Below are positions 17,399 to 26,223 of a stretch of 58,228 bases of DNA, piece by piece. A program made the position numbers and the translations under genes. The stretch's first letter is position 1, and the number at the start of each line of letters is the position of its first letter. The stretch is taken from contig CAJQTN010000008.1 of NCBI GenBank assembly GCA_905620505.1, positions 1 to 58,228 of the forward strand, in the 5' to 3' direction. This DNA is from an uncultured Pelagibacteraceae bacterium (GTDB lineage Bacteria > Pseudomonadota > Alphaproteobacteria > Pelagibacterales > Pelagibacteraceae). The notes beneath the pieces are model-generated. The model did not search any database. It worked only from the letters and a program-made list of their open reading frames with translations, and was not told the origin of the DNA.

Positions 17399-17611
17399 AT
17401 GACAACCCAGCTTAAAGAAAAAAATTTATCAATAAATGCCAAAGAAGATCTGTCCTTTGTAATTAAACACAACAAAGAGAGACCTAATATTGACCATTTA
17501 ATAAAAAAAATACTAATTGAGAGAAGAAAAAGACAAAAAAAAAATCTTTTTACGTCTGCAGCTTTTTTATTGATATTTGCCACATTCATAGCAATTTCTA
17601 TTTATAACTAA
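17399..17611 (+). CDS. small single-span membrane protein, 70 residues
   Basis: The start is placed at ATG 17399; an earlier in-frame TTG at 17381 overlaps a TATATT box. The protein has a hydrophilic N-terminal half with KERPNIDHLIKKILIERRKR, then one hydrophobic helix (about residues 48-68) and a very short end, so the basic face should stay in the cytoplasm. The pattern RP-N-D ... R ... NFxT followed by a single helix is shared with the 71-residue protein at 18719-18934, so the two look like paralogues. It precedes the duplicated winged-helix gene. Function unknown. Confidence 0.6.
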   Translation: MTTQLKEKNLSINAKEDLSFVIKHNKERPNIDHLIKKILIERRKRQKKNLFTSAAFLLIFATFIAISIYN

Positions 17612-17724
17612 ATAACCTTTGCAGCTTTAACTCTAATCCCAAATAAATCTCTATCTGGTTGTAACAACTTATAAAAAAAACTCAGATGAATATCGGTTTT
17701 TTTTGATTGTTGACTCCTGGTCAA
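17608..17724 (-). CDS. possible 38-residue small protein, TTG start
   Basis: Short ORF converging on the 17399-17611 gene with a four-base overlap. The peptide ends SFFYKLLQPDRDLFGIRVK and then AAKVI; it is less Lys-rich and more protein-like than chance AT-rich translation. It would start at TTG (MTRSQQSKKTDIH); no ATG is available and an in-frame stop lies just upstream. No family recognised. The gap between the two flanking genes holds nothing else visible. Confidence 0.3.
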   Translation of the reverse strand: MTRSQQSKKTDIHLSFFYKLLQPDRDLFGIRVKAAKVI

Positions 17725-17775
17725 TTTAAGTTTTATCTACTCAAATTGAACTCTTGTTAAGTAAATTAAAATTCC

Positions 17776-18735
17776 ATGGAATTGCAAAAAAGAATAAAAA
17801 ATAAGATTTTAGAAAACTATACTGAGTATCTATATTTGTTTGTGCAGTTTCAATCTGAATTTATATCAGGGTTATACAAACGCTATCAAGGAGTAGAAAA
17901 TGGCAATCTTGTTTTGTATTATGCAAAAATAGCACACCAAGATATTTTAAGACAAAAAGATTATGATCTTAATTTTGATCTTGGCTTTAAAAACTTTTGG
18001 GAAAATCATAAATTAATTAACCCACAAAAACATTCCATACAGAAAGTAGCTAATGACACCTCTTTTGCAAAAGAAACAGCTAGAAGAAAAATTTTAGAAC
18101 TTATTCGACAAAATGTGCTTAGTAAGAAAAATAAAATTATAGCGTGGTTACCTAATGAACAACACAAAGAAAGTTATAATTTATTTATTCATAAGGAAAT
18201 TGAAGAACTGTCTAAGCTTGCTGCATTTGTTTGTAAAAAGATAGATCTTTCTATTTCCAAAGAAGAAATAACAGAAGAGATAAAAAAAAATTTTAGTTTT
18301 TATTGGTTCCACTATTTAGGAGCACAACTAGAATACCTTAGACTTTGGAACAAACAATTCAAAGACATCGAACTTATTCACATATTTTTGCAAGTTTCAA
18401 ATGTATTTGTGTCAAAAGAAAAAAAAAAAATTTTATCCCATAAAAACTTAAATGATAATTCAAGTTTACTTAAAGATTATGCGAGTACAAGTATAAGTGC
18501 GACCTCTGTATCTGATGTCACCGGTATACCGAGAGCAAGTTGTATGAGAAAGCTTGAGTATTTAACTATATTGAAATTAATTTCACAAGATCGAGTTTCG
18601 AAAAGATATTACTTTATTCCTAATCATACTCAAGAAGGCTTGGTATCAAGAAAAATAAATGAAAAAGTAGTTAAAATTTTTAGCCAATTGTTTTTTATTT
18701 TTATAAGTTCAATAGAAGCTAAAACTTCAAGCTGA
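17776..18735 (+). CDS. protein with two winged-helix-like units, putative regulator
   Basis: 319 residues with no family I can name. Two segments resemble DNA-binding winged helices: about residues 85-127 (IQKVANDTSFAKETARRKI, then a wing ending IIAWLPN) and about 238-283 (ISATSVSDVTGIPRASCMRKL, then a wing ending YYFIPN). Each is preceded by an aromatic-rich helical stretch (residues 12-40 and 172-215), so the protein looks like an internal duplication of one roughly 130-residue unit. A single chain could then act like a dimer. It is flanked on both sides by related small membrane proteins and its 3' end overlaps one of them by 17 bases. Target unknown. Confidence 0.7.
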   Translation: MELQKRIKNKILENYTEYLYLFVQFQSEFISGLYKRYQGVENGNLVLYYAKIAHQDILRQKDYDLNFDLGFKNFWENHKLINPQKHSIQKVANDTSFAKETARRKILELIRQNVLSKKNKIIAWLPNEQHKESYNLFIHKEIEELSKLAAFVCKKIDLSISKEEITEEIKKNFSFYWFHYLGAQLEYLRLWNKQFKDIELIHIFLQVSNVFVSKEKKKILSHKNLNDNSSLLKDYASTSISATSVSDVTGIPRASCMRKLEYLTILKLISQDRVSKRYYFIPNHTQEGLVSRKINEKVVKIFSQLFFIFISSIEAKTSS

Positions 18736-18934
18736 TTAGAGCAAAAAATCCCAAACATATAAATGAAAAAATAATAATTTTTGTATTAGTATAAAAATTT
18801 GTTTTTCTGGTTTGATTCAATCTTTTGTTAAGATCAATAATGTCAACATTTTTTGGTCTGTTTCTATCTGTACGGTGTAGGTATTTAAATTTTTCTTCTC
18901 TGATATCAAAAATAACCTGATCCCTTAATTTCAT
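18719..18934 (-). CDS. small single-span membrane protein, 71 residues
   Basis: Hydrophilic N-terminal part with RPKNVDIIDLNKRL and NFYTNTK, followed by one C-terminal hydrophobic helix (about 50-69). The order and spacing (RP.N.D, basic stretch, NF.T, single helix to the end) match the 70-residue protein at 17399-17611, which supports both being real genes of one small family. It converges on the winged-helix gene with a 17-base overlap. Function unknown. Confidence 0.6.
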   Translation of the reverse strand: MKLRDQVIFDIREEKFKYLHRTDRNRPKNVDIIDLNKRLNQTRKTNFYTNTKIIIFSFICLGFFALISLKF

Positions 18935-19015
18935 ATAGCTATATTCAAGTTGATTACAGTTGATGAGTCAACATAGAAAATAATAAATTTTAATGTAAAA
19001 ATTACAGAAAAAGAA

Positions 19016-20347
19016 TTACGACCTCATGTAATGAGTGATACTTTTTCTTAATTTATCAAAGATTTCATCGATATGTTTCTTTTCACAAATAAAAGGTGGC
19101 GCCAAAACTAATGCATCTGCTGTAGCTTTAAAATTAACTCCATTTGCATAACCAGCTTTATAAATTTGGAATCCTGCTTTTCCAGGCTTGTCTTTCATTC
19201 TGATATCAATCCCACCCATCATGCCGTAACCTCTGATGCTTTCAACGCAATCAAGATCTTTTAAAGAGTGTAAAGCATCTTGAAAATAAGGGGACATTTC
19301 TTTTACTCTTTTAAAAATATCTTCTTTTTCAAATATATCTTGCACAGCAATCGCTGCTGCTACCGCAACTGGAATTCCTGAATAAGTATATCCGTGAAAC
19401 AATTCGATAGCTCCTTCAGGGGCTGCATTAACAATTGATTCATAAATACCATCTCGTGCAGCAACAACGCCCATGGGCACGACTCCATTTGTTGTTGCTT
19501 TAGCCATGGTCATTAAATCAGGAGTTACACCAAATTCTTGCGCGGCAAAAGTAGATCCTGTTCTTCCCCAACCTGTAATCACTTCATCGAAAATTAAAAG
19601 GATATCATATTTGTCACATATTTTTCTTAGCCTGTCCAAATATCCTTTTGGAGGAATTAAAGTTCCAGTTGATCCTGCGATAGGCTCAACAATACATGCT
19701 GCAATTTCACCTTCAAATTTATTTGCAATTATTTCTAAGTCATCTGCTATTTCCATACCAGTATCCGGTTGTCCCTCAATAAATTTATGCTCAGGTAAAA
19801 AAGTATGGCGCATGTGTTGAACACCTGGCATTAAAATATTTGCACACATTTCTTTATAATTATTAAAACCACCTACGGATAAACCACCAATATTCATTCC
19901 GTGATACCCTCTATCACGACCCACAAATCTAAATTTCTTTTTATTACCCATAGATGCATGGTAAGCCATAGCAATTTTAATCGCTGACTCAACTGCAGTT
20001 GAACCACAAATAGTATAAAAAATTTTATTTAAATCATCAGGTGTATGTTTTGCAATACGAGTTGCTAAATCAAATGAGCCACCGAATCCTTGATTAAAAG
20101 GAAGAACAAAATCTAATTCTCTTAATTGTTTACTAACCGCCTCGGCAATTTCTTCTCTACCATGTCCTAATGGATTACAAAACAAACCGGAGCTAGCATC
20201 AATTAATGTATTGCCTTCATGGGTTTTTAAATAAACTCCTTTTGCACCCGTAATTAATCTTGGATTTTTTTTGAAATCTCTATTGGCTGAAAAAGGCATC
20301 CAATGTTCATTCAATGAATTAGGTATATTAGTTCTATGCGTGCTCAT
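19016..20347 (-). CDS. class III aminotransferase, omega-amino-acid:pyruvate type
   Basis: 443 residues from ATG 20347 (MSTHRTNIPN); an upstream in-frame TTG adds 13 residues that look like leader. PLP-dependent fold type I enzyme: the PLP lysine is Lys283 (TMAKATTNG), preceded by Asp254 in LLIFDEVITGWGRTG. The N-terminus with NEHWMPFSANRDFKKNPRL is typical of the omega-amino acid (beta-alanine, taurine, putrescine-like) pyruvate aminotransferases. It stands alone between divergent or convergent genes. The amino donor cannot be deduced. Confidence 0.93.
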   Translation of the reverse strand: MSTHRTNIPNSLNEHWMPFSANRDFKKNPRLITGAKGVYLKTHEGNTLIDASSGLFCNPLGHGREEIAEAVSKQLRELDFVLPFNQGFGGSFDLATRIAKHTPDDLNKIFYTICGSTAVESAIKIAMAYHASMGNKKKFRFVGRDRGYHGMNIGGLSVGGFNNYKEMCANILMPGVQHMRHTFLPEHKFIEGQPDTGMEIADDLEIIANKFEGEIAACIVEPIAGSTGTLIPPKGYLDRLRKICDKYDILLIFDEVITGWGRTGSTFAAQEFGVTPDLMTMAKATTNGVVPMGVVAARDGIYESIVNAAPEGAIELFHGYTYSGIPVAVAAAIAVQDIFEKEDIFKRVKEMSPYFQDALHSLKDLDCVESIRGYGMMGGIDIRMKDKPGKAGFQIYKAGYANGVNFKATADALVLAPPFICEKKHIDEIFDKLRKSITHYMRS

Positions 20348-20446
20348 TTTTAATTTGTAGAGTAACGAATTGCTTAAATTATTCAATCACTAATATATAA
20401 AATTTTTTGTTATTTGAGTAGAATAATCTTTATAAAAATTAAAATA

Positions 20447-21160
20447 ATGAAAAAATTAAAAAACTGGGACTATAAAAATTGGTTATCTTCAAATGAGTAC
20501 ATCTTCAAGTTAACTCATTTTTTAAAAAAACAAATTAATTTTACCAAAGAGATGAATATTTTAGATATTGGATGTGGTCGTGGAAAGATTATTTCTGTTC
20601 TTTCAAAAAAATATCAAATGGTCAATTTACCTTTGGGGATTGATATTGTTAAACATAAAGATATAGAAAAAAAAATAAGGTTTATCAAGATTAATGCATT
20701 AAATTACTTAAGCAAAACAAAAGAAAAATTTGATATTATTTTATTCAAACAATCTATTCATTTTTTTAAGCTTGTGGAAATTAAAAAAATCTTAAAACTT
20801 TCAAAAAGAAATCTTACACCTAAAGGAAAGGTAATAATTTTAGCTCTGCACCCAAAGCAAAATCATTGGCCTTTATTTAAAGTTTTTAAGTCAAAGCTCA
20901 TGAAAAGTTTAAAAAAAGATGAAAAAATTTTGAACTTGATTAAGTTTAATTTTAAAAAATATAAAATTAATTATTTTACTTTTAAAGTAAAGACTACCAG
21001 AGATTTATATCTTCAAATGATTGAAAACAGATTTAATTCATGTCTTTTAAATCTTTCATTAAAAGAAATAAAAACTGGCATTGAAGAAATCAAAAGAAGA
21101 TATAAAAAAAAATTAATATTTTCTGATAAACTTATTTGCATCAGTTATAAAAATACATGA
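20447..21160 (+). CDS. class I SAM-dependent methyltransferase-like protein
   Basis: 237 residues from ATG 20447; an earlier in-frame TTG at 20414 is less likely. The SAM-binding motif I is clear (NILDIGCGRGKI, about residues 38-49), with an acidic residue ending the next strand (LGIDIV) and a motif IV-like FDIILFKQSIHFF. The rest is very Lys-rich and diverged, so the methyl acceptor is unknown. It overlaps the next gene by four bases (ATGA), which suggests coupling with the YqaA-like membrane protein. Confidence 0.75.
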   Translation: MKKLKNWDYKNWLSSNEYIFKLTHFLKKQINFTKEMNILDIGCGRGKIISVLSKKYQMVNLPLGIDIVKHKDIEKKIRFIKINALNYLSKTKEKFDIILFKQSIHFFKLVEIKKILKLSKRNLTPKGKVIILALHPKQNHWPLFKVFKSKLMKSLKKDEKILNLIKFNFKKYKINYFTFKVKTTRDLYLQMIENRFNSCLLNLSLKEIKTGIEEIKRRYKKKLIFSDKLICISYKNT

Positions 21161-21576
21161 CAGTATATATTTTTCTTTTTCTGACATCCTTTTTGGCAGC
21201 TACTATTATTCCACTTTCAAGTGAGCTAACTTTAGTTAGTTTGCTAAATACAGGCGATTATAGTTCTTTCTTACTTGTAGCTATCTCAAGTGTAGGAAAT
21301 ATACTGGGTTCAATTTTTAATTGGTTACTAGGTTTTTATTTATTAAAATATGTAAATAAAAAATGGTTTCCATTTAATCAAGAGCAAATCAATACTGCCT
21401 CTAAGAGATTTAGTAAATTTGGAGTTTGGTCTTTGTTATTTGCATGGTTTCCACTTATCGGTGATCCACTTACTTTAATAGCTGGAATTTTAAGAATAAA
21501 TTTTTTATTATTTTTAATTTTAGTAAGCGTTGGAAAAATAAGCAGATATTTTTTTGTGTATCTTTTAGTAGGCTAA
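21157..21576 (+). CDS. YqaA/DedA-type small membrane protein
   Basis: 139 residues with about four hydrophobic segments. The motif region LGSIFNWLLGFY and the FPLIGDPLTLIAGILRINF stretch are typical of the YqaA branch of the DedA (SNARE-associated) superfamily, thought to act in lipid carrier or membrane homeostasis. It is translationally coupled to the upstream methyltransferase by a four-base overlap. Length matches YqaA proteins. Confidence 0.8.
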   Translation: MTVYIFLFLTSFLAATIIPLSSELTLVSLLNTGDYSSFLLVAISSVGNILGSIFNWLLGFYLLKYVNKKWFPFNQEQINTASKRFSKFGVWSLLFAWFPLIGDPLTLIAGILRINFLLFLILVSVGKISRYFFVYLLVG

Positions 21577-21577
21577 G

Positions 21578-21712
21578 TTATTCTCTCCAAAAAAAAACTC
21601 CACTACCAAAACCTAAAAGAACAGCAGATATAACCCAGGCATTTTCTTGACTTGAGAACAAAACAAGTGCTCCTAAAACAGCAATTAATATACCTATTGT
21701 TTTTTTACCCAT
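21578..21712 (-). CDS. 44-residue membrane miniprotein
   Basis: ATG-initiated ORF filling the gap between the convergent yqaA-like gene (stop one base away) and the MFS gene. The peptide starts MGKKTIGILIAVLGALVLF, has a short loop SSQENAW and a second hydrophobic segment VISAVLLGFGSGVFF, ending WRE: two short helices with positive residues at the N-terminus. The regular hydrophobic pattern and tight fit argue for a real gene. No family recognised. Confidence 0.5.
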   Translation of the reverse strand: MGKKTIGILIAVLGALVLFSSQENAWVISAVLLGFGSGVFFWRE

Positions 21713-21774
21713 ATTTAATTTTGTGCATTAATTTATATTATGTTATCAGGCAAGATACTCTAATCAGCTTTATA

Positions 21775-22950
21775 ATGAATAAAAATCTTTGGATCATTAC
21801 TGCAAGTCAAATATTTAGTTTTACACCAGCACCTGTAAATGTTTTTCTAAGCGGAATTATTGGAAGCACATTAAGTCCTGTAAAGTCTCTACAAACCGTT
21901 CCAACTTCTTTAATGATCGTAGGTATTGCCGTTTTTTCTTTTTTTGCAGCTAAAATCATGAACAAGATAGGAAGAAAAGCTGGATTTTTATATGCTGCAA
22001 TCTTTAGTTCTTTTTCAGCTTTATTAGGAGCTTATGCAGTATGGGATAAAAATTTTTATTTATTTTGTCTTGCTTGTTTTTTTATTGGTAACGGCATGTC
22101 TTTTACTCACCAGTATCGTTTTGCAGCAGCGGAAAGTGTAGAGAAATCCTACATACCAAAAGCGCTTTCAATTATAATGCTGGCTACAATTTTTTCCGCA
22201 CTTCTTGGACCTAATATCGCTAACTTTAACAAGGATTTAATAAATGGACACTTATATGTTGGGTCTTATCTGTCTTTAGCCGCTTTAACGTCTGTACCTA
22301 TTATATTCTTAAGCTTTTATAGTCCAAAAACAGAGCCTGCTAGTGTTGAGAAATATAAAGGAAGAAGTTATTTTGAACTTATTTTACAGCCTAGGTTTTT
22401 ACAAGCTGTTGCTTCTGCAGCCTTTGCTTATGCTGTCATGTCATTCTTGATGACCGCAACACCTATTAACATGCATATTATGGAACACTATAATTTAAAC
22501 AAAACAGGTATCGTCATCCAACTACATATTGTCAGTATGTTTTTGCCATCTTTGATTACAGGAAATCTATTAAAAAAATTTGGTCACAGTAAAATAATTT
22601 ATGCAGGTGTAGTTTTTTATGTTTTGACAATTTTATTGAGTTTTTTAGAACCGTCTTTTTTTAATTATATATTAGCTTTAGTTTTTTTAGGTTTAGGTTG
22701 GAATTTTTTATACTTATCGGGCACTGGATTACTCGTATTGTCTTACAAAGAAGAAGAAAAATTTAAAGCTCAAGGTTTTAATGATATTATTGTTTTTTCC
22801 ATACAAGCTTCAGCAAGTTTATCAGCGGGTTATATGTTGAGCATAACAAGTTGGAAAACAATGAATTTAATTGCTGTACCTTTTTTATTTTTAATTATAT
22901 TTTCATCGATTAGAGCTGACTTATCTAAAAATGACAAACAAAGAAATTAG
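21775..22950 (+). CDS. major facilitator superfamily transporter
   Basis: 391 residues from ATG 21775; the longer frame starting at 21652 overlaps the opposite miniprotein and adds a non-family N-terminus. Twelve hydrophobic segments are visible. The loop between helices 2 and 3 has the MFS signature in the form NKIGRKAGF, with a weaker counterpart KKFGHSK between helices 8 and 9. Substrate unknown; no catabolic gene is linked to it. It ends five bases before the convergent phosphatase gene. Confidence 0.85.
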   Translation: MNKNLWIITASQIFSFTPAPVNVFLSGIIGSTLSPVKSLQTVPTSLMIVGIAVFSFFAAKIMNKIGRKAGFLYAAIFSSFSALLGAYAVWDKNFYLFCLACFFIGNGMSFTHQYRFAAAESVEKSYIPKALSIIMLATIFSALLGPNIANFNKDLINGHLYVGSYLSLAALTSVPIIFLSFYSPKTEPASVEKYKGRSYFELILQPRFLQAVASAAFAYAVMSFLMTATPINMHIMEHYNLNKTGIVIQLHIVSMFLPSLITGNLLKKFGHSKIIYAGVVFYVLTILLSFLEPSFFNYILALVFLGLGWNFLYLSGTGLLVLSYKEEEKFKAQGFNDIIVFSIQASASLSAGYMLSITSWKTMNLIAVPFLFLIIFSSIRADLSKNDKQRN

Positions 22951-22955
22951 AAATT

Positions 22956-23750
22956 TTAATTAGAAGATTTTAGCATTGTTAAAATTTTATCATGTAATTT
23001 TTTGTTAGAAGTGGCCAGTATATTTCCACCTTCTATTGGAGATTTATTATCCCAGGTACTAACCATCCCTCCTGCCTTCTCAATTATAGGAATAAGAGGT
23101 ACTATATCAAAAGGCTTAAGATTTATTTCAATTACCGCTTCTATTTTACCTTCAGCAAGTAAACAAAAATTTAAAGCATCAAATGTTGCTGCGCCAAAGT
23201 AAGAAACTGAAGAAATAATTTTTTTTATTTTTTTATCATATTTTTTTAAAAAAAGTATTTCGTGTAAGTGCCCTATAATCTTACATTTCTTAGGATCAGT
23301 TTCTTTAGAAGTTGTTAAAGAAGTTTTTTTATTGTTTATCAAATAAGATTTTTTTTGATCATTTATATAAAATTTATTTAAAGCAGGAAAATTTGCCAGA
23401 CCTAAAACGGCTTGATTCTTATAAGTTAATCCAACTAAATTTGACCAAGTTGGAGCCCCAACCATAAAAGCTCTCGTTCCATCAATAGGATCAACGTACC
23501 ACTTATAGTCATTATCGGAATATTTTTCTGAAAATTCCTCACCTAGAATAGCGTCTTTAGGAAATTTTTTAATAATAATATGTCTTATAAGTTCTTCAAA
23601 AGCTTTGTCTAAATTTGTTACAGGGTCATAAATTTTGTTATTTTTAGATTTATTGTTAATTTTAAGAATATTTTTTGAATTTTTTATATAAAACTTATTA
23701 AGTTTTTGCGGTAAATCTTTTAAGAGATTGAGTGATTTATTGTAATTCAT
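22956..23750 (-). CDS. inositol monophosphatase family protein, histidinol-phosphatase-like
   Basis: 264 residues from ATG 23750. Metal-site motifs of the Li-sensitive phosphatase fold: ILGEEFSEK (Glu pair), WYVDPIDGTRAF (DPIDGT) and the C-terminal PFDIVPLIPIIEKAGG, in which the Asp is kept but the usual WD is FD. The GTRAFMVGAPTWSNLVGL context is typical of HisN-type histidinol-phosphate phosphatases, though inositol or other sugar phosphates are possible. No his genes adjoin it. Confidence 0.85.
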   Translation of the reverse strand: MNYNKSLNLLKDLPQKLNKFYIKNSKNILKINNKSKNNKIYDPVTNLDKAFEELIRHIIIKKFPKDAILGEEFSEKYSDNDYKWYVDPIDGTRAFMVGAPTWSNLVGLTYKNQAVLGLANFPALNKFYINDQKKSYLINNKKTSLTTSKETDPKKCKIIGHLHEILFLKKYDKKIKKIISSVSYFGAATFDALNFCLLAEGKIEAVIEINLKPFDIVPLIPIIEKAGGMVSTWDNKSPIEGGNILATSNKKLHDKILTMLKSSN

Positions 23751-23819
23751 AACTTTATGCAAACTAACTAACTAATAAATTTATATACGGCAACTTTCTA
23801 CGGAAATAATACCTTGAAT

Positions 23820-24284
23820 TTATTTAAATTTATTTTTTTCGAGTCTAGACATAATTTCTATACTCAAATTTAAAAAATCAATAATTAAATTCTCTGAAGG
23901 TCTAATATTTTTAATTTTACCATCCTTACCGGTAGTTCCGTCAGGAGCTAAGAGTATAAAGTAGCCTTTTTCAATGCCATCATCAACAATTTTAGCAATA
24001 GTTTTGTAGGAATATTCAGAAATTTTTTTGGCTATTTCTTCTTTATAAATTTCGTTACCAGATTCATTGGCATGAAATATTTGAAGAAAAATTTTAACTC
24101 TTTTTATATTTGCAAAACACCAATTTAGTGATTCTGACCTAGCTCTCATCTCATAAATATGATGGATAAAATTCGAAATCTCAGCACCAAAAGTTTTAAA
24201 AGTGTCCTCTTTTAATTTGAAAGCAAGCTTATCTGTGTTTAACTTATCTAGTATTCTTTTATCTCGTAATTTTTGTTCATACAT
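23820..24284 (-). CDS. MarR-like winged-helix protein
   Basis: 154 residues. The central part looks like a winged helix: KIFLQIFHANESG, then EIAKKISEYSYKTIAKIVDDGIEKGYFILL and a wing rich in Gly/Lys (DGTTGKDGKIKNIRPSE), followed by a dimerisation-like C-terminal helix. The layout resembles MarR-type regulators but without a diagnostic motif. It stands 70 bases upstream of the phosphatase gene on the same strand. Target unknown. Confidence 0.6.
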   Translation of the reverse strand: MYEQKLRDKRILDKLNTDKLAFKLKEDTFKTFGAEISNFIHHIYEMRARSESLNWCFANIKRVKIFLQIFHANESGNEIYKEEIAKKISEYSYKTIAKIVDDGIEKGYFILLAPDGTTGKDGKIKNIRPSENLIIDFLNLSIEIMSRLEKNKFK

Positions 24285-24435
24285 ACCTAGTCCTTTTTTA
24301 AAAAGTATTTGGAAACTATAAAGAATTAAGCAATATTTTAAACGCTAACAATTCATTTAAACCAAAGTTGATTAAATTTAACAAAGCAGTTAAAATGAGT
24401 CCAGTCATTATGTTTGAAATAAATCACGAATATGC

Positions 24436-25083
24436 TTATTTTTTGGAATTTGAGAACAGTTGTAAAAATATAGCAACAGCAGAACCTATTCCCAGAGCAT
24501 AAAACAAAGTTCCGATACCTACTATTCCTCCCAAGAACCATCCAAGCAAAACTACAACTATTTCAATAGAGGTTCTCACCAGAGCTATTGGCGAATTGGT
24601 TTTTTTTTGCAATCCCGTCATCAGGCCATCTCTAGGACCAGCTCCCAAATTAGCTATTAAATACATTGCTGTACCAAAGCCAACTACTGATATTCCAACA
24701 AATACCATAAGTAGTTGGAGAATGAAATCGTTGGGTTTATCAAAATATAAAATTGTTATATCGATCATAATAGCGATAATTATAAAATTAATAATTGTCC
24801 CCATGCCAATTTTTTGATCTAAAAAATACCAAAGTAATAAAACTAAAAAACTTACAAGAAAAGCAATAGTTCCAACAGATAATCCGAGACTCTCGGCTAT
24901 ACCTTGATGAAGAACATTCCAAGGTGATGCACCAATTCCTGCAACAATTAATAAGCCCTCGCCAAAACCGAAGAAGACTAAACCCAAGCAAAGATAAAAC
25001 AAAGTTTTTAAAGAAGGCTTGAAGTTTCTTGGTGAGTTAGAACTCCAAGATAGTTTAGGAATATTCTTAATGTGTGTAAACAT
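24436..25083 (-). CDS. YczE/YitT-like integral membrane protein
   Basis: 215 residues from ATG 25083 (a TTG at 25098 would add five). About five hydrophobic helices. Paired motifs GIGASPWNVLHQGIAE and NLGAGPRDGLMTGLQ are the internally repeated signature of the YczE/YyaS family, whose function is not established. The 5' end lies opposite the rlmN leader; the two genes are divergent. Confidence 0.8.
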   Translation of the reverse strand: MFTHIKNIPKLSWSSNSPRNFKPSLKTLFYLCLGLVFFGFGEGLLIVAGIGASPWNVLHQGIAESLGLSVGTIAFLVSFLVLLLWYFLDQKIGMGTIINFIIIAIMIDITILYFDKPNDFILQLLMVFVGISVVGFGTAMYLIANLGAGPRDGLMTGLQKKTNSPIALVRTSIEIVVVLLGWFLGGIVGIGTLFYALGIGSAVAIFLQLFSNSKK

Positions 25084-25147
25084 TGGTTTATCTATCAAAT
25101 GTCCAAAGTATACACAATCAACATATTATTCTATATTCAATCATTAT

Positions 25148-26215
25148 ATGAATGAAAAAAATTTTTTTGATTTTAACTTTGAGAGTTTGAAGCTTTTTTT
25201 AAATAAAGATCTAGAAATTGAAGAAAAAAAAATTTCTATGAGAAGCAAACAAATTTGGCAATCTGTTTATAAAAAAGGTTCTTTTGAAATTAACAATTTA
25301 ACCACATTTCCCTTAGAGCTTAGAAACAAACTCAAAGATACAATTAGTTTGCAAAGACCAAAAATCGTAAAAACTCAAACATCAAGTGATGGAACGGTAA
25401 AATGGTTAATTAAACTTTTTGACGGCAACGAAGTAGAGTGTGTTTATATTCCAGAAAAAACTAGAGCTACACTTTGTATATCTTCACAGGTAGGCTGTAC
25501 CTTAAATTGTAGATTTTGCCACACAGGCACTCAGCGTTTAGTTAAAAATCTAAGCTTTGCTGAAATTGTTAACCAAGTCATGATTGCAAAAGAACAACTT
25601 AATGATTGGGGTGAGCAAAAAAAAATAACTAATATTGTTTTAATGGGGATGGGTGAGCCTTTTTATAATTATGATAATGTAAAAATTGCAGTTGGGATTT
25701 TAAAAGACAAAGAAGGATTAAATTATGGACCAAAAAAAATAACTGTCTCAACAGCAGGTATTGCGAATAAAATTCCTGAAGCAGCCAAAGAGATAGGCAC
25801 GTATCTTGCCTTGTCACTTCATGCACCAACTGATGATATAAGAGAAATGATTATGCCTATTAATAAAAAATTTAAAATTAAAGATCTAATAGAGCAGTGC
25901 AAATACTATAGTTCTATTGTTAAAGAAAAAATAACTTTAGAGTATGTTATGCTTAGAGGCATAAATGACAGCATGAAGTGTGCAAAACTACTCATAAAAC
26001 TTATGGCTCAATTTCCTTGTAAAATTAATCTCATAGAGTTTAACCCTTGGCCTGGAGTTCAATATCTGCCAACAGAAAGAGAAGAAATGGAAAAATTTGG
26101 CAAAATTATTCAGGACGCTGGGTATGTAGCGACTATTCGAAGATCTCGTGGTCAAGATATTTTAGGGGCGTGCGGACAACTTAGAACTGAGAGTGAAAAA
26201 CAAAAAAATTTATAA
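25148..26215 (+). CDS. rlmN: dual-specificity 23S rRNA/tRNA adenine-C2 methyltransferase
   Basis: Radical SAM enzyme that methylates C2 of A2503 in 23S rRNA and A37 in some tRNAs. 355 residues from ATG 25148; upstream in-frame sequence to 25019 overlaps the divergent gene and is not family-like. The [4Fe-4S] cysteines are Cys117, Cys121 and Cys124 (GCTLNCRFCHTG), and the C-terminal mechanistic cysteine is Cys342 in ILGACGQL. GMGEPFYNYDNV and LSLHAPTDDIRE are also conserved. Length is typical. Confidence 0.95.
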   Translation: MNEKNFFDFNFESLKLFLNKDLEIEEKKISMRSKQIWQSVYKKGSFEINNLTTFPLELRNKLKDTISLQRPKIVKTQTSSDGTVKWLIKLFDGNEVECVYIPEKTRATLCISSQVGCTLNCRFCHTGTQRLVKNLSFAEIVNQVMIAKEQLNDWGEQKKITNIVLMGMGEPFYNYDNVKIAVGILKDKEGLNYGPKKITVSTAGIANKIPEAAKEIGTYLALSLHAPTDDIREMIMPINKKFKIKDLIEQCKYYSSIVKEKITLEYVMLRGINDSMKCAKLLIKLMAQFPCKINLIEFNPWPGVQYLPTEREEMEKFGKIIQDAGYVATIRRSRGQDILGACGQLRTESEKQKNL

Positions 26216-26223
26216 TAATTTAA

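Noticed and set aside
17281-17589. 102-residue minus-strand frame over the small membrane protein gene
   Set aside because: Overlaps the crotonase 5' end and the whole 17399-17611 gene; composition looks like antisense AT-rich sequence.
24316-24408. 30-codon hydrophobic frame downstream of the YczE-like gene
   Set aside because: Too short, no ribosome site, composition expected by chance; the larger 24353-24541 frame overlaps the YczE-like gene and is a shadow.
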